Made by a program: the position numbers and the translations under genes. The notes below the pieces were generated by a model that had not been told where the DNA came from, did no database searches, and saw only the letters and a list, made by a program, of their open reading frames with translations. Source: Marivita sp046591575 (GTDB taxonomy: Bacteria; Pseudomonadota; Alphaproteobacteria; Rhodobacterales; Rhodobacteraceae). From it: a stretch of 64,000 nucleotides of DNA. Positions 53,319-62,303 of the stretch are shown in pieces. Each line of letters begins with the position of its first letter. Position 1 is the stretch's first letter. Location of the stretch: assembly GCF_046591575.1 (NCBI RefSeq), contig NZ_JBIQWA010000003.1, positions 62,001-126,000 of the forward strand, written 5' to 3'.

Positions 53319-55136
53319 TCATTGATCTTCCCACCACCAGACATCGGGCTGCCATCCAATCCAGTCACCGTAGATGGGTAGGTCGCTGGGATATTTCAGC
53401 TCTTTGACATGCGCGATGCGGCTGATGTTCCACTGATAGATCGGGATTACATAGCGCCCAGTGGTCAAAACCCGATCAAGTGCGCGGGTTGCAGCCAGAA
53501 AATCATCGCGGCTTTGCGAATTGAGGATGGCGTCAATCATGGCTTCGGCGGCGGGCGAACACATCCCCATCCAGTTGCGCGTGCCCGGGTTTTCAACGCC
53601 GTCGCAGCCCCAGTAAAGCATTTGTTCATTTCCTGGGCTTAAGGATAGACCCCGACGATAGTAGGTCATGTCAAAATCGTAAGAGGAGGTCCGTTCATTA
53701 TATTGCGCGCCGTCGATGGTCGTCACGGTCGGGGTGATGCCCATCCGTTCCAGGGATTGCGTGAAAAGGTCAATCATGGCCTCGTTTTCGGCGCTGCCCT
53801 GACGCAGCACAATCTCAAAGGTAAAAGGCCGACCATCCGGGCGGGTCATAACGCCGTTTTCAATTGTGTATCCGGCATCTTCCATCAATGTGATGGCTTT
53901 GCGGATGTTGCCACGGTTGCGTTCGGTTCCGTCACTTTCCGGCAGGGTGTAGCCCTCAAGCGCTCCAGGTAAAAGCGTATCGGCAAACGGTGCCAAAAGC
54001 TCTGCGACACGGCCTTGGGCCGGGCCGTCCTGCATACCCAGAATGGAGTTGGAAAAATACGAGGTGATACGCGGCTGTTTTGAGCCGGTCATGGTTTCGT
54101 TGATGAATTCGAAGTTGAACGCATGCAACATGGCGTCCCGCACGCGCCAGTCCTGAAATGCCGGGTTCCGGGTGTTCATGACAAAGCCAGTGATTCCTGA
54201 AGGCCGTTCATGGGGGAGAACCGATTTAATGATATCGCCGGTGCTGATGGCGGGAAACTGATATTGCGTGTCCCATTTCTCGGCACTGAATTCGCGGGCG
54301 GAATTCAACGCGCCAGCTTTGAACGCTTCGAACATGGCGGTGCCATCGCCGTAGAATTCAAGGCGGATTTCATCAAGATTGCCCTGACCGCGCATAAACG
54401 GAATATCGGCCCCCCAATAATCGGGGTTTCGTTCAAGGCTGACAAAGCGACCGGGTTCAAAATCGTCGATCACATATTCGGATGTCGTGATCGGAATATC
54501 GGTCAGCCCGGATGCAGTGAAATCCTTGTCCTTCCACTGCGCCTTTTTCAAAATCGGGCGCAGGCCCATCAGCAGGGCCAGTTCAGGGTTTTGTTCGGTA
54601 AAGGTAAAGCGGATGGAGCGTTCACCGGTTTGTTCCATTGAGGCAACCTTGTCCCACGCGCCATGATAGCGGGGGTGTCCAACCGTGCCCAGCGTCTCAT
54701 AGGACCACATCACGTCTTCGATCGTCAGCGGAGTGCCATCCGAGAAGCGTGCTTCGGGCCGCAGCACAAATTCCACCCATTCGCGATTCGGGCCAACCTC
54801 GATTGATTCGGCCAAAAGACCGTAAAGCGCGAAGGGTTCGTCCCAATTGCGGCCCATCAGGCTTTCGTAGGCCAGAAATCGCAATTGCCAGGGCACCGTG
54901 CCTTTCGGGATGTGGGGATTGAGGCTGTCAAAGCCGCCGACCTCGCCGGTGACAATACGTCCGCCGGTCGGGGCGTTCGGGTTGGCGTAGGGCAGGGACA
55001 CAAAATCCGGTGGTAGCTGGGGCTGGCCATACATAGCTATGCCATGCTGAGGTTCAGCCATGCCGATCTGAGCGCTGAGCGCGAGCGCCGAAGCGGCACC
55101 GCACAGCCGTTTGGATTGGAAAAATACTGATCTCAT
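53319..55136 (-). CDS. Oligopeptide-type ABC substrate-binding protein (SBP family 5, YejA-like)
   Basis: 605 residues. A signal peptide (to about residue 27, ALSAQIGMA) precedes a family 5 periplasmic binding protein of the YejA/microcin-type subgroup: GFDSLNPHIPKGTVPW, LAESIEVGPNREWVEFVLRPEARFSDGTPLT and LYWGCDGVENPGTRNWMGMCSPA. It binds peptides or other large solutes. No permease or ATPase genes are adjacent on either side, so it is an orphan component. It is divergent from the small RNA candidate and the dehydrogenase gene. Confidence 0.88.
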   Translation of the reverse strand: MRSVFFQSKRLCGAASALALSAQIGMAEPQHGIAMYGQPQLPPDFVSLPYANPNAPTGGRIVTGEVGGFDSLNPHIPKGTVPWQLRFLAYESLMGRNWDEPFALYGLLAESIEVGPNREWVEFVLRPEARFSDGTPLTIEDVMWSYETLGTVGHPRYHGAWDKVASMEQTGERSIRFTFTEQNPELALLMGLRPILKKAQWKDKDFTASGLTDIPITTSEYVIDDFEPGRFVSLERNPDYWGADIPFMRGQGNLDEIRLEFYGDGTAMFEAFKAGALNSAREFSAEKWDTQYQFPAISTGDIIKSVLPHERPSGITGFVMNTRNPAFQDWRVRDAMLHAFNFEFINETMTGSKQPRITSYFSNSILGMQDGPAQGRVAELLAPFADTLLPGALEGYTLPESDGTERNRGNIRKAITLMEDAGYTIENGVMTRPDGRPFTFEIVLRQGSAENEAMIDLFTQSLERMGITPTVTTIDGAQYNERTSSYDFDMTYYRRGLSLSPGNEQMLYWGCDGVENPGTRNWMGMCSPAAEAMIDAILNSQSRDDFLAATRALDRVLTTGRYVIPIYQWNISRIAHVKELKYPSDLPIYGDWIGWQPDVWWWEDQ

Positions 55137-55215
55137 TTTCGCTACAATCCCTGTCTGCTCTTGTTTTATTGCGGCTGACGGTAGCGAGGCTTTTGAGGCT
55201 TTTCAAACTTTTAGC

Positions 55216-55244
55216 TTGGATCAGCGCGAAAGATTGCGTATAAC
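55216..55244 (+). promoter_or_regulatory. Promoter of candidate small RNA
   Basis: TTGGAT (55216-55221), exactly 17 bp, and TATAAC (55239-55244) form a plausible sigma-70-type promoter. No plus-strand gene lies between it and the terminator at 55300, so it would drive a short non-coding transcript beginning near 55251. Confidence 0.6.
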
Positions 55245-55250
55245 AGACTC

Positions 55251-55326
55251 ACTGCTCGATAGGTTTCTTGCCTGTATGAAACCTGCCTCAATAACTTAAC
55301 CCCAGCTTCGCGCTGGGGTTTTTTTT
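55251..55326 (+). ncRNA. Candidate small regulatory RNA, about 76 nt
   Basis: From the predicted start near 55251 the transcript would hold a first hairpin AGGTTTC-N10-GAAACCT (55261-55284), a single-stranded linker GCCTCAATAACTTAA, and an intrinsic terminator (55300-55326). This two-hairpin form with a promoter of its own is a classic sRNA layout. It lies between the divergent binding-protein and 3-hydroxybutyrate dehydrogenase genes. No known family is recognised; it is a prediction from sequence elements only. Confidence 0.55.
55300..55326 (+). terminator. Intrinsic terminator of the candidate sRNA
   Basis: CCCCAGC-ttcgc-GCTGGGG (55300-55318) followed by eight T. It is a strong Rho-independent terminator on the plus strand, with no plus-strand protein gene in the 2 kb before it. 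Confidence 0.92.
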
Positions 55327-55462
55327 GTGCAATGCCCTGCCGAACAGGCCGCATGCTTCACCACGCGTTCGGCACCTGCGCTGGTGTCGAAGGCCCTTTG
55401 TATAATGCACGCGCAGCATATAGATTGCTGCAGAAGCAAAAACACCAGAAAAAGGAGTGGCC

Positions 55463-56236
55463 ATGTCGCTTAATGGAAAAACCGCTGTCATTACCGGTTC
55501 GAACTCTGGCATCGGATTGGGCGTCGCACATGAGCTGGCCCGGGCTGGCGCGGATGTCGTGATAAATTCCTTTACCGATTCGGACGACGATCACGCGCTG
55601 GCCGCAGAGATTGCCAAAGAGCATGGCGTGACAGCCCGCTATATTCAGGCGGATATGTCGGATGCCGACCAATGCCGCGCGCTGATCGAGCAGGCGGGAG
55701 CATGTGACATCCTTGTGAACAATGCGGGCATTCAGTTTGTCGCCCCGATCGAAGAGTTTCCGGCAGAAAAATGGGATGCGATCATCGCGATCAACCTCAG
55801 CTCGGCGTTTCACACAACCGCCGCAGCCGTGCCGATGATGCGCAAGGCGGGATGGGGGCGTGTGATCAATATCGCCAGCGCCCACGGTCTGACGGCATCA
55901 CCTTATAAATCCGCCTATGTCGCCGCCAAGCACGGTATCGTCGGGCTGTCGAAAACCGTGGCGCTTGAAACCGCGCGGGAGCCGATCACGGCCAATGCGA
56001 TTTGCCCCGGATATGTGCTGACACCGCTGGTGGAAAGCCAGATCCCGGACACTGCGAAAAAATACGACATGACGGAAGACGAGGCCAAGCAGAAGGTCAT
56101 TCTGGAACGACAGCCGTCCAAGGAATTTGCAACCGTCGAGCAAATCGGGGGCACGGCTGTGTTTTTGTGTTCAGAGGCCGCGTCGCAGATCACCGGAACG
56201 ACGATTTCGGTGGATGGCGGTTGGACAGCGCTTTAG
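55463..56236 (+). CDS. bdhA: 3-hydroxybutyrate dehydrogenase (SDR family)
   Basis: 257 residues from ATG 55463, five nt after AAAGGAG. Rossmann motif TGSNSGIGLGVA, NNAGIQF, active-site Ser (INIASAHGL) and Tyr-Lys pair in PYKSAYVAAKHG match bacterial D-3-hydroxybutyrate dehydrogenase, including the loop PGYVLTPLVESQIPD. It oxidises 3-hydroxybutyrate from PHB breakdown to acetoacetate. It is followed, after a hairpin element, by a patatin-type hydrolase gene; these two genes are also neighbours in other Rhodobacterales as I recall. Confidence 0.9.
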   Translation: MSLNGKTAVITGSNSGIGLGVAHELARAGADVVINSFTDSDDDHALAAEIAKEHGVTARYIQADMSDADQCRALIEQAGACDILVNNAGIQFVAPIEEFPAEKWDAIIAINLSSAFHTTAAAVPMMRKAGWGRVINIASAHGLTASPYKSAYVAAKHGIVGLSKTVALETAREPITANAICPGYVLTPLVESQIPDTAKKYDMTEDEAKQKVILERQPSKEFATVEQIGGTAVFLCSEAASQITGTTISVDGGWTAL

Positions 56237-56249
56237 GGCGCGGGGGTCT

Positions 56250-56304
56250 GAGGGGTGCTGCCCCTCGGCCTGCGGCCTCACCCCGAGATATTTTTGAAAC
56301 AGAG
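56250..56304. repeat. Dispersed intergenic hairpin element, copy 3 (inverted)
   Basis: GAGGGG-tgctg-CCCCTC (56250-56266), a GGCC-tgc-GGCC stem, then CCCCGAGATATTTTTGAAAC and AGAG. The right part is the reverse complement of the sequence at 16437-16460, with small changes. It lies between bdhA and the patatin gene, where it is likely to act as a terminator or mRNA-processing signal. Confidence 0.65.
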
Positions 56305-56318
56305 ATGCGGAATGTGCT

Positions 56319-57350
56319 GTGGTTAAGATCAATTTGGCCCTGCAAGGTGGTGGCGCGCATGGTGCCTTTACCTGGGGGGTGCTGGACCGGCTGCTGGAAG
56401 AGGAAGATATCGAGATCGCCGCAATCAGCGGCACCTCTGCGGGGGCGTTGAATGGCGCTGCGTTGAAGGCCGGGTGGCTCAAGGACGGGCGGATCGGCGC
56501 GCGCGACAACCTTGACTGGCTTTGGGCGCAGGTGTCCCGGCTGGAGGATGTGTCGGTGCCGCAATGGATGCAGGCCTGGCTGCCGCAGCCGGCCGCTGTC
56601 AGCAAAGGGATCGAGTATTCGCCCGCCTATATGATCGGCGATTCCCTGGGGCGGATGATATCACCCTATGCTTGGGGGCCGTTATACCAGAACCCGCTGG
56701 AGAAAATCGTCGACCGGTTTGATTTTGGCCGGGTGTGTGCGCATGAAGGCCCAGAGCTTTTTGTGTGTGCGACGCAGGTGCGCGACGGCAAGGTGCGAAT
56801 CTTTGAGGGACATGCGATAACCACCCAGTCCATTCTTGCATCCGCCTGTCTTCCGACGTTGTTTCAGGCGGTTGAGGTGGAAGATCCGCAAACCGGCACG
56901 ATGGAGGCGTTTTGGGATGGTGGATATACCGGCAACCCGGCGCTGTTTCCGTTGTTTGCGCCGTCTTTGCCGCAGGATGTGCTGATCGTGAACATCAACC
57001 CATTGGAGCGGGATGCGGTGCCGGTCATGCCGAACGAGATTCAGAACCGGATCAATGAGATCAGTTTCAATTCATCGCTGTTGCGGGAATTGCGGGCCAT
57101 TGCCTTTGTGCAGCGGCTGATTGATGCGGGGTCCGTGACCCCCGGTGCGATGAAACAGATGCGGGTGCATATGGTGGCGGATGACGATCTGATGAATGAT
57201 CTGTCAGTTGCCACCAAGGTTGTGCCGGTGCCGTCCATTATTGCGCGTCTCAAACAGGCGGGGCGGGCCGCTGCTGGCGGTTTCCTGGCGCAGCACAAGG
57301 ACGATCTGGGCAAACGTCAGACGGCCGATCTGGTGAAAATGTTCGGGTAG
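56319..57350 (+). CDS. Patatin-like phospholipase
   Basis: 343 residues if started at GTG 56319; no stronger start is visible and the ribosome-binding site is weak. The oxyanion motif LALQGGGAHGAFTWGVLD, nucleophile GTSAG and Asp of the dyad in FWDGGYTGNP define a catalytic patatin. It is a serine hydrolase acting on lipids or possibly PHB-related esters, given its neighbour bdhA; that link is inference. No signal peptide. Confidence 0.88.
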   Translation: MVKINLALQGGGAHGAFTWGVLDRLLEEEDIEIAAISGTSAGALNGAALKAGWLKDGRIGARDNLDWLWAQVSRLEDVSVPQWMQAWLPQPAAVSKGIEYSPAYMIGDSLGRMISPYAWGPLYQNPLEKIVDRFDFGRVCAHEGPELFVCATQVRDGKVRIFEGHAITTQSILASACLPTLFQAVEVEDPQTGTMEAFWDGGYTGNPALFPLFAPSLPQDVLIVNINPLERDAVPVMPNEIQNRINEISFNSSLLRELRAIAFVQRLIDAGSVTPGAMKQMRVHMVADDDLMNDLSVATKVVPVPSIIARLKQAGRAAAGGFLAQHKDDLGKRQTADLVKMFG

Positions 57351-57360
57351 GGACCGGGGG

Positions 57361-58041
57361 TTACGCCGCCTTTGCCGGTTGCGTCGGATCTTTGGCGTTG
57401 GGATAGACAAGCCCGGCCGAGATCACCAGTTTGGCGGCGTCTTCGATGCTCATATCCAGCTCTATGATGTCTTCGCGCGGGAAAAACAGCAGAAATCCGG
57501 AGGTCGGGTTGGGGGTGGTGGGCACAAAGATGGACACCAGCCCACCCACGGTTTCGGCTTTTTCGGCAACTTCGCCGCGGGTGTCGGTCGAGATGAAGCC
57601 GATCGCCCAGATGCCCTTGCGCGGGTATTGAATGAGGCAGGCTTTTTCAAAGTTGCGCTCGGTTTGGGCAAAGATCGTTTCGGCGATTTGCTTGGCACCG
57701 CTATAGATCGATCGCACGATGGGCATCCGTTCCACCAGGCTTTCGGCAAAGCGGATAAACGACCGTCCGATCAGACCCTTGGCGACCCAGCCGACAATGA
57801 TCGTGAACAGAAAGAAGATGATAACCCCGATGCCGCGCAGGTTGATCCCGATATATTGTTCGGGGTTGAACCTGGCTGGCACGAGCGGCAGAACAAATCC
57901 GTCGACCCAGCCCATGATGGACCAGATCAGCCAGATTGTCAGGCTGACCGGTGCGATCACCACAATGCCGGTCAAAAAGCTGCCCCGCAAATGCGAGAAC
58001 AGGCCCGGGCGACGCGGTGTTGGTTCAAATGGCGAGGTCAT
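57361..58041 (-). CDS. DUF502 family membrane protein
   Basis: 226 residues. Two membrane helices (about 22-46 and 72-94) are followed by a soluble domain with the DUF502 features SIYSGAKQIAETIFAQ, CLIQYPRKGIWAIGFIS and FVPTTPNPTSGFLLFFP. The role is unknown; homologues are widespread in proteobacteria and plants. It converges on the patatin gene with 10 bp between stops. Confidence 0.9.
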   Translation of the reverse strand: MTSPFEPTPRRPGLFSHLRGSFLTGIVVIAPVSLTIWLIWSIMGWVDGFVLPLVPARFNPEQYIGINLRGIGVIIFFLFTIIVGWVAKGLIGRSFIRFAESLVERMPIVRSIYSGAKQIAETIFAQTERNFEKACLIQYPRKGIWAIGFISTDTRGEVAEKAETVGGLVSIFVPTTPNPTSGFLLFFPREDIIELDMSIEDAAKLVISAGLVYPNAKDPTQPAKAA

Positions 58042-58123
58042 AGAGGGTCCGTCACTGGTTCCATCAAAAGCTAGGGTGTCCTGGCGTGCTCTACAATGGT
58101 GCGGCTGACGGGCAGCCCGGTTT

Positions 58124-59041
58124 TCAGCTCAAAGAGGTCAATTCCCGCGCGATCTGTGCCCCAAGGCGCGCATTGTTCAGCACAAGTGCGATATTTGCGT
58201 CCAGTGACCGTCCGTCCGTGAGTTCGAAAATCCGCTGTAGCAGATAGGGGGTCAGATCCTTGCCGGCGATGCCATGCGCCTCGGCGTCCTGGGTGGCGCG
58301 GGCGATGATGGGGTTGATCTCGGACTGGGGGATTTCGGCGTCGGCGGGGATCGGGTTGGTGACAAGCTGACCACCCGGTACGCCCAGCGCCTGACGCAGT
58401 CTGTGCGATTTGGCGATCTCGGCCGCGCTGTTGGTTCGAAGCGGTGCCTTGAGCGCAGAGGCGCGTGACCAGAATGCCGGGAGCGCGTCCTGACCGTAGG
58501 CCATGACCGGCACACCCAGGGTTTCCAGCACTTCCAAAGTTTTGGGCAGGTCCAGAATAGCCTTGGCACCGGCGCATACCACGGTCACCGGAGTTTGGGA
58601 CAGCTCCTGCAGGTCGGCAGAAATATCAAAGCTTTGATCCGCACCGCGATGCACACCGCCAATGCCGCCAGTGGCAAAGACACAAATCCCGGCGTGATGC
58701 GCCGCGATCATCGTGGCGGCAACCGTGGTGGCCCCGGTGCCGCCTTTGGCGATACAGACGGCCATGTCGGCGCGGCTGAGCTTGGCGACGTGTTTCGCCT
58801 GCGACAGGGTTTCGATCTGGCTGTCGGTCAGGCCGACATGCAGCGTGCCGTCAATCACCGCGATTGTGGCCGGTTCCGCGCCCGCCTCGCGGACGGTGGC
58901 TTCGATGGAACGGGCGGTTTCGAGGTTTTGCGGCCAGGGCATCCCATGGGTGATGATGGTGGATTCCAGCGCCACAACGGCGCGGTTGCCATCGAGGGCT
59001 GCCCTAACGGGGGCAGAGATTTCAAGGGGCAGGGTGGTCAT
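58124..59041 (-). CDS. psuG: Pseudouridine-5'-phosphate glycosidase
   Basis: 305 residues. PsuG blocks: VALESTIITHGMPWPQN, GATTVAATMIAAHHAGI, VFATGGIGGVHRGADQSFDISADL and TPYLLQRIFELT. It splits pseudouridine 5'-phosphate into uracil and ribose 5-phosphate. It follows the kinase gene by 2 bp, forming the complete pseudouridine salvage pathway psuK-psuG. No dedicated transporter is beside it. Confidence 0.95.
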   Translation of the reverse strand: MTTLPLEISAPVRAALDGNRAVVALESTIITHGMPWPQNLETARSIEATVREAGAEPATIAVIDGTLHVGLTDSQIETLSQAKHVAKLSRADMAVCIAKGGTGATTVAATMIAAHHAGICVFATGGIGGVHRGADQSFDISADLQELSQTPVTVVCAGAKAILDLPKTLEVLETLGVPVMAYGQDALPAFWSRASALKAPLRTNSAAEIAKSHRLRQALGVPGGQLVTNPIPADAEIPQSEINPIIARATQDAEAHGIAGKDLTPYLLQRIFELTDGRSLDANIALVLNNARLGAQIARELTSLS

Positions 59042-59043
59042 GA

Positions 59044-59931
59044 TCAGGTTCCTCCGGCAACATAGGCCGCTGCTGTGGCAAGCGCGCGGTGCAGCGCAAC
59101 GTCCCGTTTAGCACCGCGTAGCTCAGAGGCAATATGCGCGGCCATAAATGTGTCGCCAGCGCCGGTCACGCGGGTGACCATCACTTCGGGGGGGCGTTCG
59201 GCCAGAATGCCGTCTTTGGTGGCGTCGCAGGTGACATTGCCACCATCCGTGACCAGGGCCCGCGCCGCGCCGCGTTCGATCAGTGCGGCCCCCGCCTGTG
59301 GCGCGTTTGTGAAATCGGTCTGGCACAGCAAGCCCGCTTCTTCGAGGTTCACATATAGCACGCCGCGACCGGCGCGCAGAAATGGCAGCAGCCGTTCGGC
59401 CTTGCCCGGCGATGCCGGGGCAATTCGCAGATCCGCCTTGGCAAAGGCCGGATGCCGCGCGACCTGATCCAGCAATCCCTCGGTCAGATTGCCGTCCAGC
59501 GCAATCGGGCCGGGAAACGGCGCTTCGACAAAGCCCAGCGGGCCTTCGATCAGCGGTTGCAGGATCTTGTCATTGGCCTGTTCCAGCGAATGGGCATCGG
59601 CAACCGCCGCGATCAGCCCGTTGGCCCCTTCGATGGCCATATATTGGTCGGTGGGCAGATCTTCGGAGCGGTACAGGTGATCGGTCTGCAGGCCCAGCCG
59701 CTGGCAGGCCGTGACCAGCTCTTCGCCTTCGGCATCGCGTCCGACGACACTAAGCAGGGCGGGGTGCAGATCAAAGCGGGCCAGTGTCATGGCGATGTTC
59801 AGGGCCACACCGCCGGGCAGGCGGGTGATATGGCCGGGCACGTCGCTGCCGCTTTTCATGTGGCGGTCTGATCGGCCAATCACATCCCAAAGGACGGACC
59901 CGATGCAAAGGATATCTGGGCGTTGTGTCAT
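59044..59931 (-). CDS. psuK: PfkB-family pseudouridine kinase
   Basis: 295 residues. PfkB N-terminal motif LPGGVALNIAMTLARF and C-terminal catalytic motif RVTGAGDTFMAAHIA with the base Asp. The immediate coupling with psuG supports pseudouridine as substrate, giving pseudouridine 5'-phosphate. Start ATG 59931. It is divergent from the PLP-enzyme gene at 60073. Confidence 0.88.
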   Translation of the reverse strand: MTQRPDILCIGSVLWDVIGRSDRHMKSGSDVPGHITRLPGGVALNIAMTLARFDLHPALLSVVGRDAEGEELVTACQRLGLQTDHLYRSEDLPTDQYMAIEGANGLIAAVADAHSLEQANDKILQPLIEGPLGFVEAPFPGPIALDGNLTEGLLDQVARHPAFAKADLRIAPASPGKAERLLPFLRAGRGVLYVNLEEAGLLCQTDFTNAPQAGAALIERGAARALVTDGGNVTCDATKDGILAERPPEVMVTRVTGAGDTFMAAHIASELRGAKRDVALHRALATAAAYVAGGT

Positions 59932-60072
59932 TCCCCGTCATCGCGCGAGTGGGCTTTTGGTGCAAGAGGGGCAATTCTGCAAAAGCGGCGTAGCTAGGCA
60001 TTGTTGTGCCTATCGCTTTGTGGCAGGGCTGCGCCTGACGCGGATATGGCGGGCTGACCGGGGGATTTTATC

Positions 60073-61257
60073 ATGATGAAACGGACTTTGATGCGCCCCG
60101 GCGGGATGCCTGATAGCGCCTCGGCGCCGGTTGTGACGCCGCTGATGCCGTCTGTGGCCTATGCCAGCGATACGCCGGACCGGCTGGATGATCAGTACGA
60201 GGGCCGGGCGGCGGGGTATACATATGCCCGCGAAGGCCATCCCAATGCGGATGTTCTGGCGCGCCGCATTGATGCGATGGAGGGCGCGCCGCACCCCGGT
60301 GTGGTTGTGGGGTCTGGCATGGCGGCGGTGACGGCAGTGTTGCTGGGGCTGTGCAAGACCGGGGATCACGTTATTGGCGGCGACCAGCTTTATGGTAGGT
60401 CATTGCGCATGATGCGGGAGGATTTGCCGCGCCTCGGGATCGCCACCAGTTTGGCGGACCCGACCGACGCCGCGGCCATTGCGGCGGCTGTTCGGCCCAA
60501 TACGCGGCTGGTTCTGATTGAGGTCGTGTCGAACCCGACCCTGCGCATCGCTGATATTGACGGGATTGCACAGGTCTGCCGCGACAGGGATGTTCTGCTG
60601 GTGGTGGACAACACCTTCACCACGCCACGGGCGATTCAACCTTTCGAGCATGGGGCGGATGTGGTGCTGCATTCGGTGACAAAGCTTTTGGCGGGACATG
60701 CCGATGTCACCTTGGGCTGGGTTGCGGCCCGACAGGCCGAGCAAGCCAAAATGATGTACGATTTTGCGGTCACAACCGGCATGACCGCCAGCCCGTTTGA
60801 TTGCTGGCTGGCAGAGCGCGGGCTGATGTCATTCGAGTTGCGCTTTGATCGGGCAGAGGCCACGGCGGCGCGGCTTGCAGACCATTTGGCCGGACAGCCG
60901 CTGGTCAAACGGGTGCTCTTCCCGACGCGGCCTGACCATCCCGATCGCGCGCGGGCGCAGGGAGTATTGCAGGGGCATGGATGCAATATGGTCAGTTTCG
61001 AGCTGGAGGGCGGGCGTGCGGCGGCAAACGCCTTTACGCAAGGCGCACATCAGATCGCCTTTGCGCCCACATTGGGCGATGTCGGCACGACGCTGTCGCA
61101 TCCGGCCAGCTCCTCTCATCGCGCATTGACCGCCCAAAGCCGCGCTGCGTTGGGCATGAGCGAGGGATTTTTCCGGGTCTCGGTGGGTCTTGAAGATCCG
61201 GAGGCGTTGATCGCGGCGTTTGATGCCGGACTGGCGGCGGTGGCTGCCACAAAATGA
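60073..61257 (+). CDS. Cys/Met-metabolism PLP-dependent enzyme (cystathionine gamma-synthase/methionine gamma-lyase family)
   Basis: 394 residues. PLP lysine in LHSVTKLLAGHADVTLGW, phosphate-binding VVGSGMAAVTAVLLGL, LIEVVSNPTLRIADI and the C-terminal FFRVSVGLEDPEAL. It belongs to the trans-sulfuration fold; beta- or gamma-elimination or replacement on a sulfur amino acid is expected, but the exact reaction cannot be set from sequence. The stop overlaps the phoR start (ATGA at 61254), an unusual coupling. Confidence 0.87.
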   Translation: MMKRTLMRPGGMPDSASAPVVTPLMPSVAYASDTPDRLDDQYEGRAAGYTYAREGHPNADVLARRIDAMEGAPHPGVVVGSGMAAVTAVLLGLCKTGDHVIGGDQLYGRSLRMMREDLPRLGIATSLADPTDAAAIAAAVRPNTRLVLIEVVSNPTLRIADIDGIAQVCRDRDVLLVVDNTFTTPRAIQPFEHGADVVLHSVTKLLAGHADVTLGWVAARQAEQAKMMYDFAVTTGMTASPFDCWLAERGLMSFELRFDRAEATAARLADHLAGQPLVKRVLFPTRPDHPDRARAQGVLQGHGCNMVSFELEGGRAAANAFTQGAHQIAFAPTLGDVGTTLSHPASSSHRALTAQSRAALGMSEGFFRVSVGLEDPEALIAAFDAGLAAVAATK

Positions 61258-62294
61258 CGGCGTTGCCGCAGGATATTCTGAAGGTGCTTGGCAGTCCGGC
61301 GGTGCTGATCGCACCGGATGAACGGATTGTCGCGGCTAATGACGCAGCCGAGCAGGTGCTGGGCAAAAATATCGAGGGGCGTCATTTCATCACGGCGCTG
61401 CGGCAACCGGTCCTGCTGGATACGATCGAGCAGGTGCAGCGCGATGCGACGCAGCGCGAAACAGAGTTTCTGACGACCAAGGATCAGCATGACATCACCT
61501 TCCGTGTGACCTGCGGGCCGGTGCCGATGCCTGCCGGGCATGGTGTTTTGGTGTCGTTCGAGGACATCACACCCATGGAGCAGGCGGGCCAGATGCGGCG
61601 GGATTTTGTGGCCAATGTCAGCCACGAGCTGCGCACACCGCTGACCGCGCTGCTTGGGTTTATCGAAACCCTTGCAGGTCCGGCGCGCAATGACCCAGAG
61701 GCTCAGGCGCGGTTTCTCAAGATCATGGGGTCCGAGGCCGAGCGGATGAACAGGCTGGTGTCCGATCTTTTATCGCTGAGCCGGGTCGAAGCGGATGAGC
61801 GCGTGCGTCCGGTGGATGACGTAGATCTTGTCGGTCTGGCGCAACAAACCCATCATGGTCTGTCACACATGGCCCGGGAGGCTGGCATCGAGATGGTGAT
61901 TGATGTGCCCGATAGCCCGGTTGTGGTGCCCGGTGACGCCGATCAGCTGCGGCAGGTTCTGAACAACCTGACGGAAAACGCCATCAAGTATTCCGGCAGC
62001 GGCAGTCGCGTGAAAATCAGCATTGGACAGCCGTCTTACGAAAACCGCCTGCGCGAGACGGGCGTTTCGCTGTTGGTCAGCGATACGGGGCCGGGGATTG
62101 ATCCGATCCACATTCCGCGCCTGACCGAGCGGTTTTACCGCGTCGACAGCCATCGGTCACGCGAACTGGGCGGCACCGGGCTGGGTCTGGCCATCGTCAA
62201 ACATATCATCAACCGCCACCGGGGGCGGTTGCGTGTCGACAGTCAGGAGGGTGTTGGCACGACGTTTACAGTGATCTTGCCGGTTGAGACCTAA
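61254..62294 (+). CDS. phoR: Phosphate regulon sensor kinase PhoR (no membrane segment)
   Basis: 346 residues: PAS domain (about 1-105), HisKA with His124 in FVANVSHELRTPLTALLGF, and HATPase (NLTENAIKYSGSGS, DTGPGIDP, GGTGLGLAIVKHI). No membrane helix is visible, so the protein looks cytoplasmic, unlike E. coli PhoR with its N-terminal membrane anchor. The motif sequence is typical of PhoR/WalK-type kinases, and phoB is convergent 9 bp away. It is translationally coupled to the PLP-enzyme gene. Confidence 0.87.
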   Translation: MTALPQDILKVLGSPAVLIAPDERIVAANDAAEQVLGKNIEGRHFITALRQPVLLDTIEQVQRDATQRETEFLTTKDQHDITFRVTCGPVPMPAGHGVLVSFEDITPMEQAGQMRRDFVANVSHELRTPLTALLGFIETLAGPARNDPEAQARFLKIMGSEAERMNRLVSDLLSLSRVEADERVRPVDDVDLVGLAQQTHHGLSHMAREAGIEMVIDVPDSPVVVPGDADQLRQVLNNLTENAIKYSGSGSRVKISIGQPSYENRLRETGVSLLVSDTGPGIDPIHIPRLTERFYRVDSHRSRELGGTGLGLAIVKHIINRHRGRLRVDSQEGVGTTFTVILPVET

Positions 62295-62303
62295 GCAGAC
62301 ACC

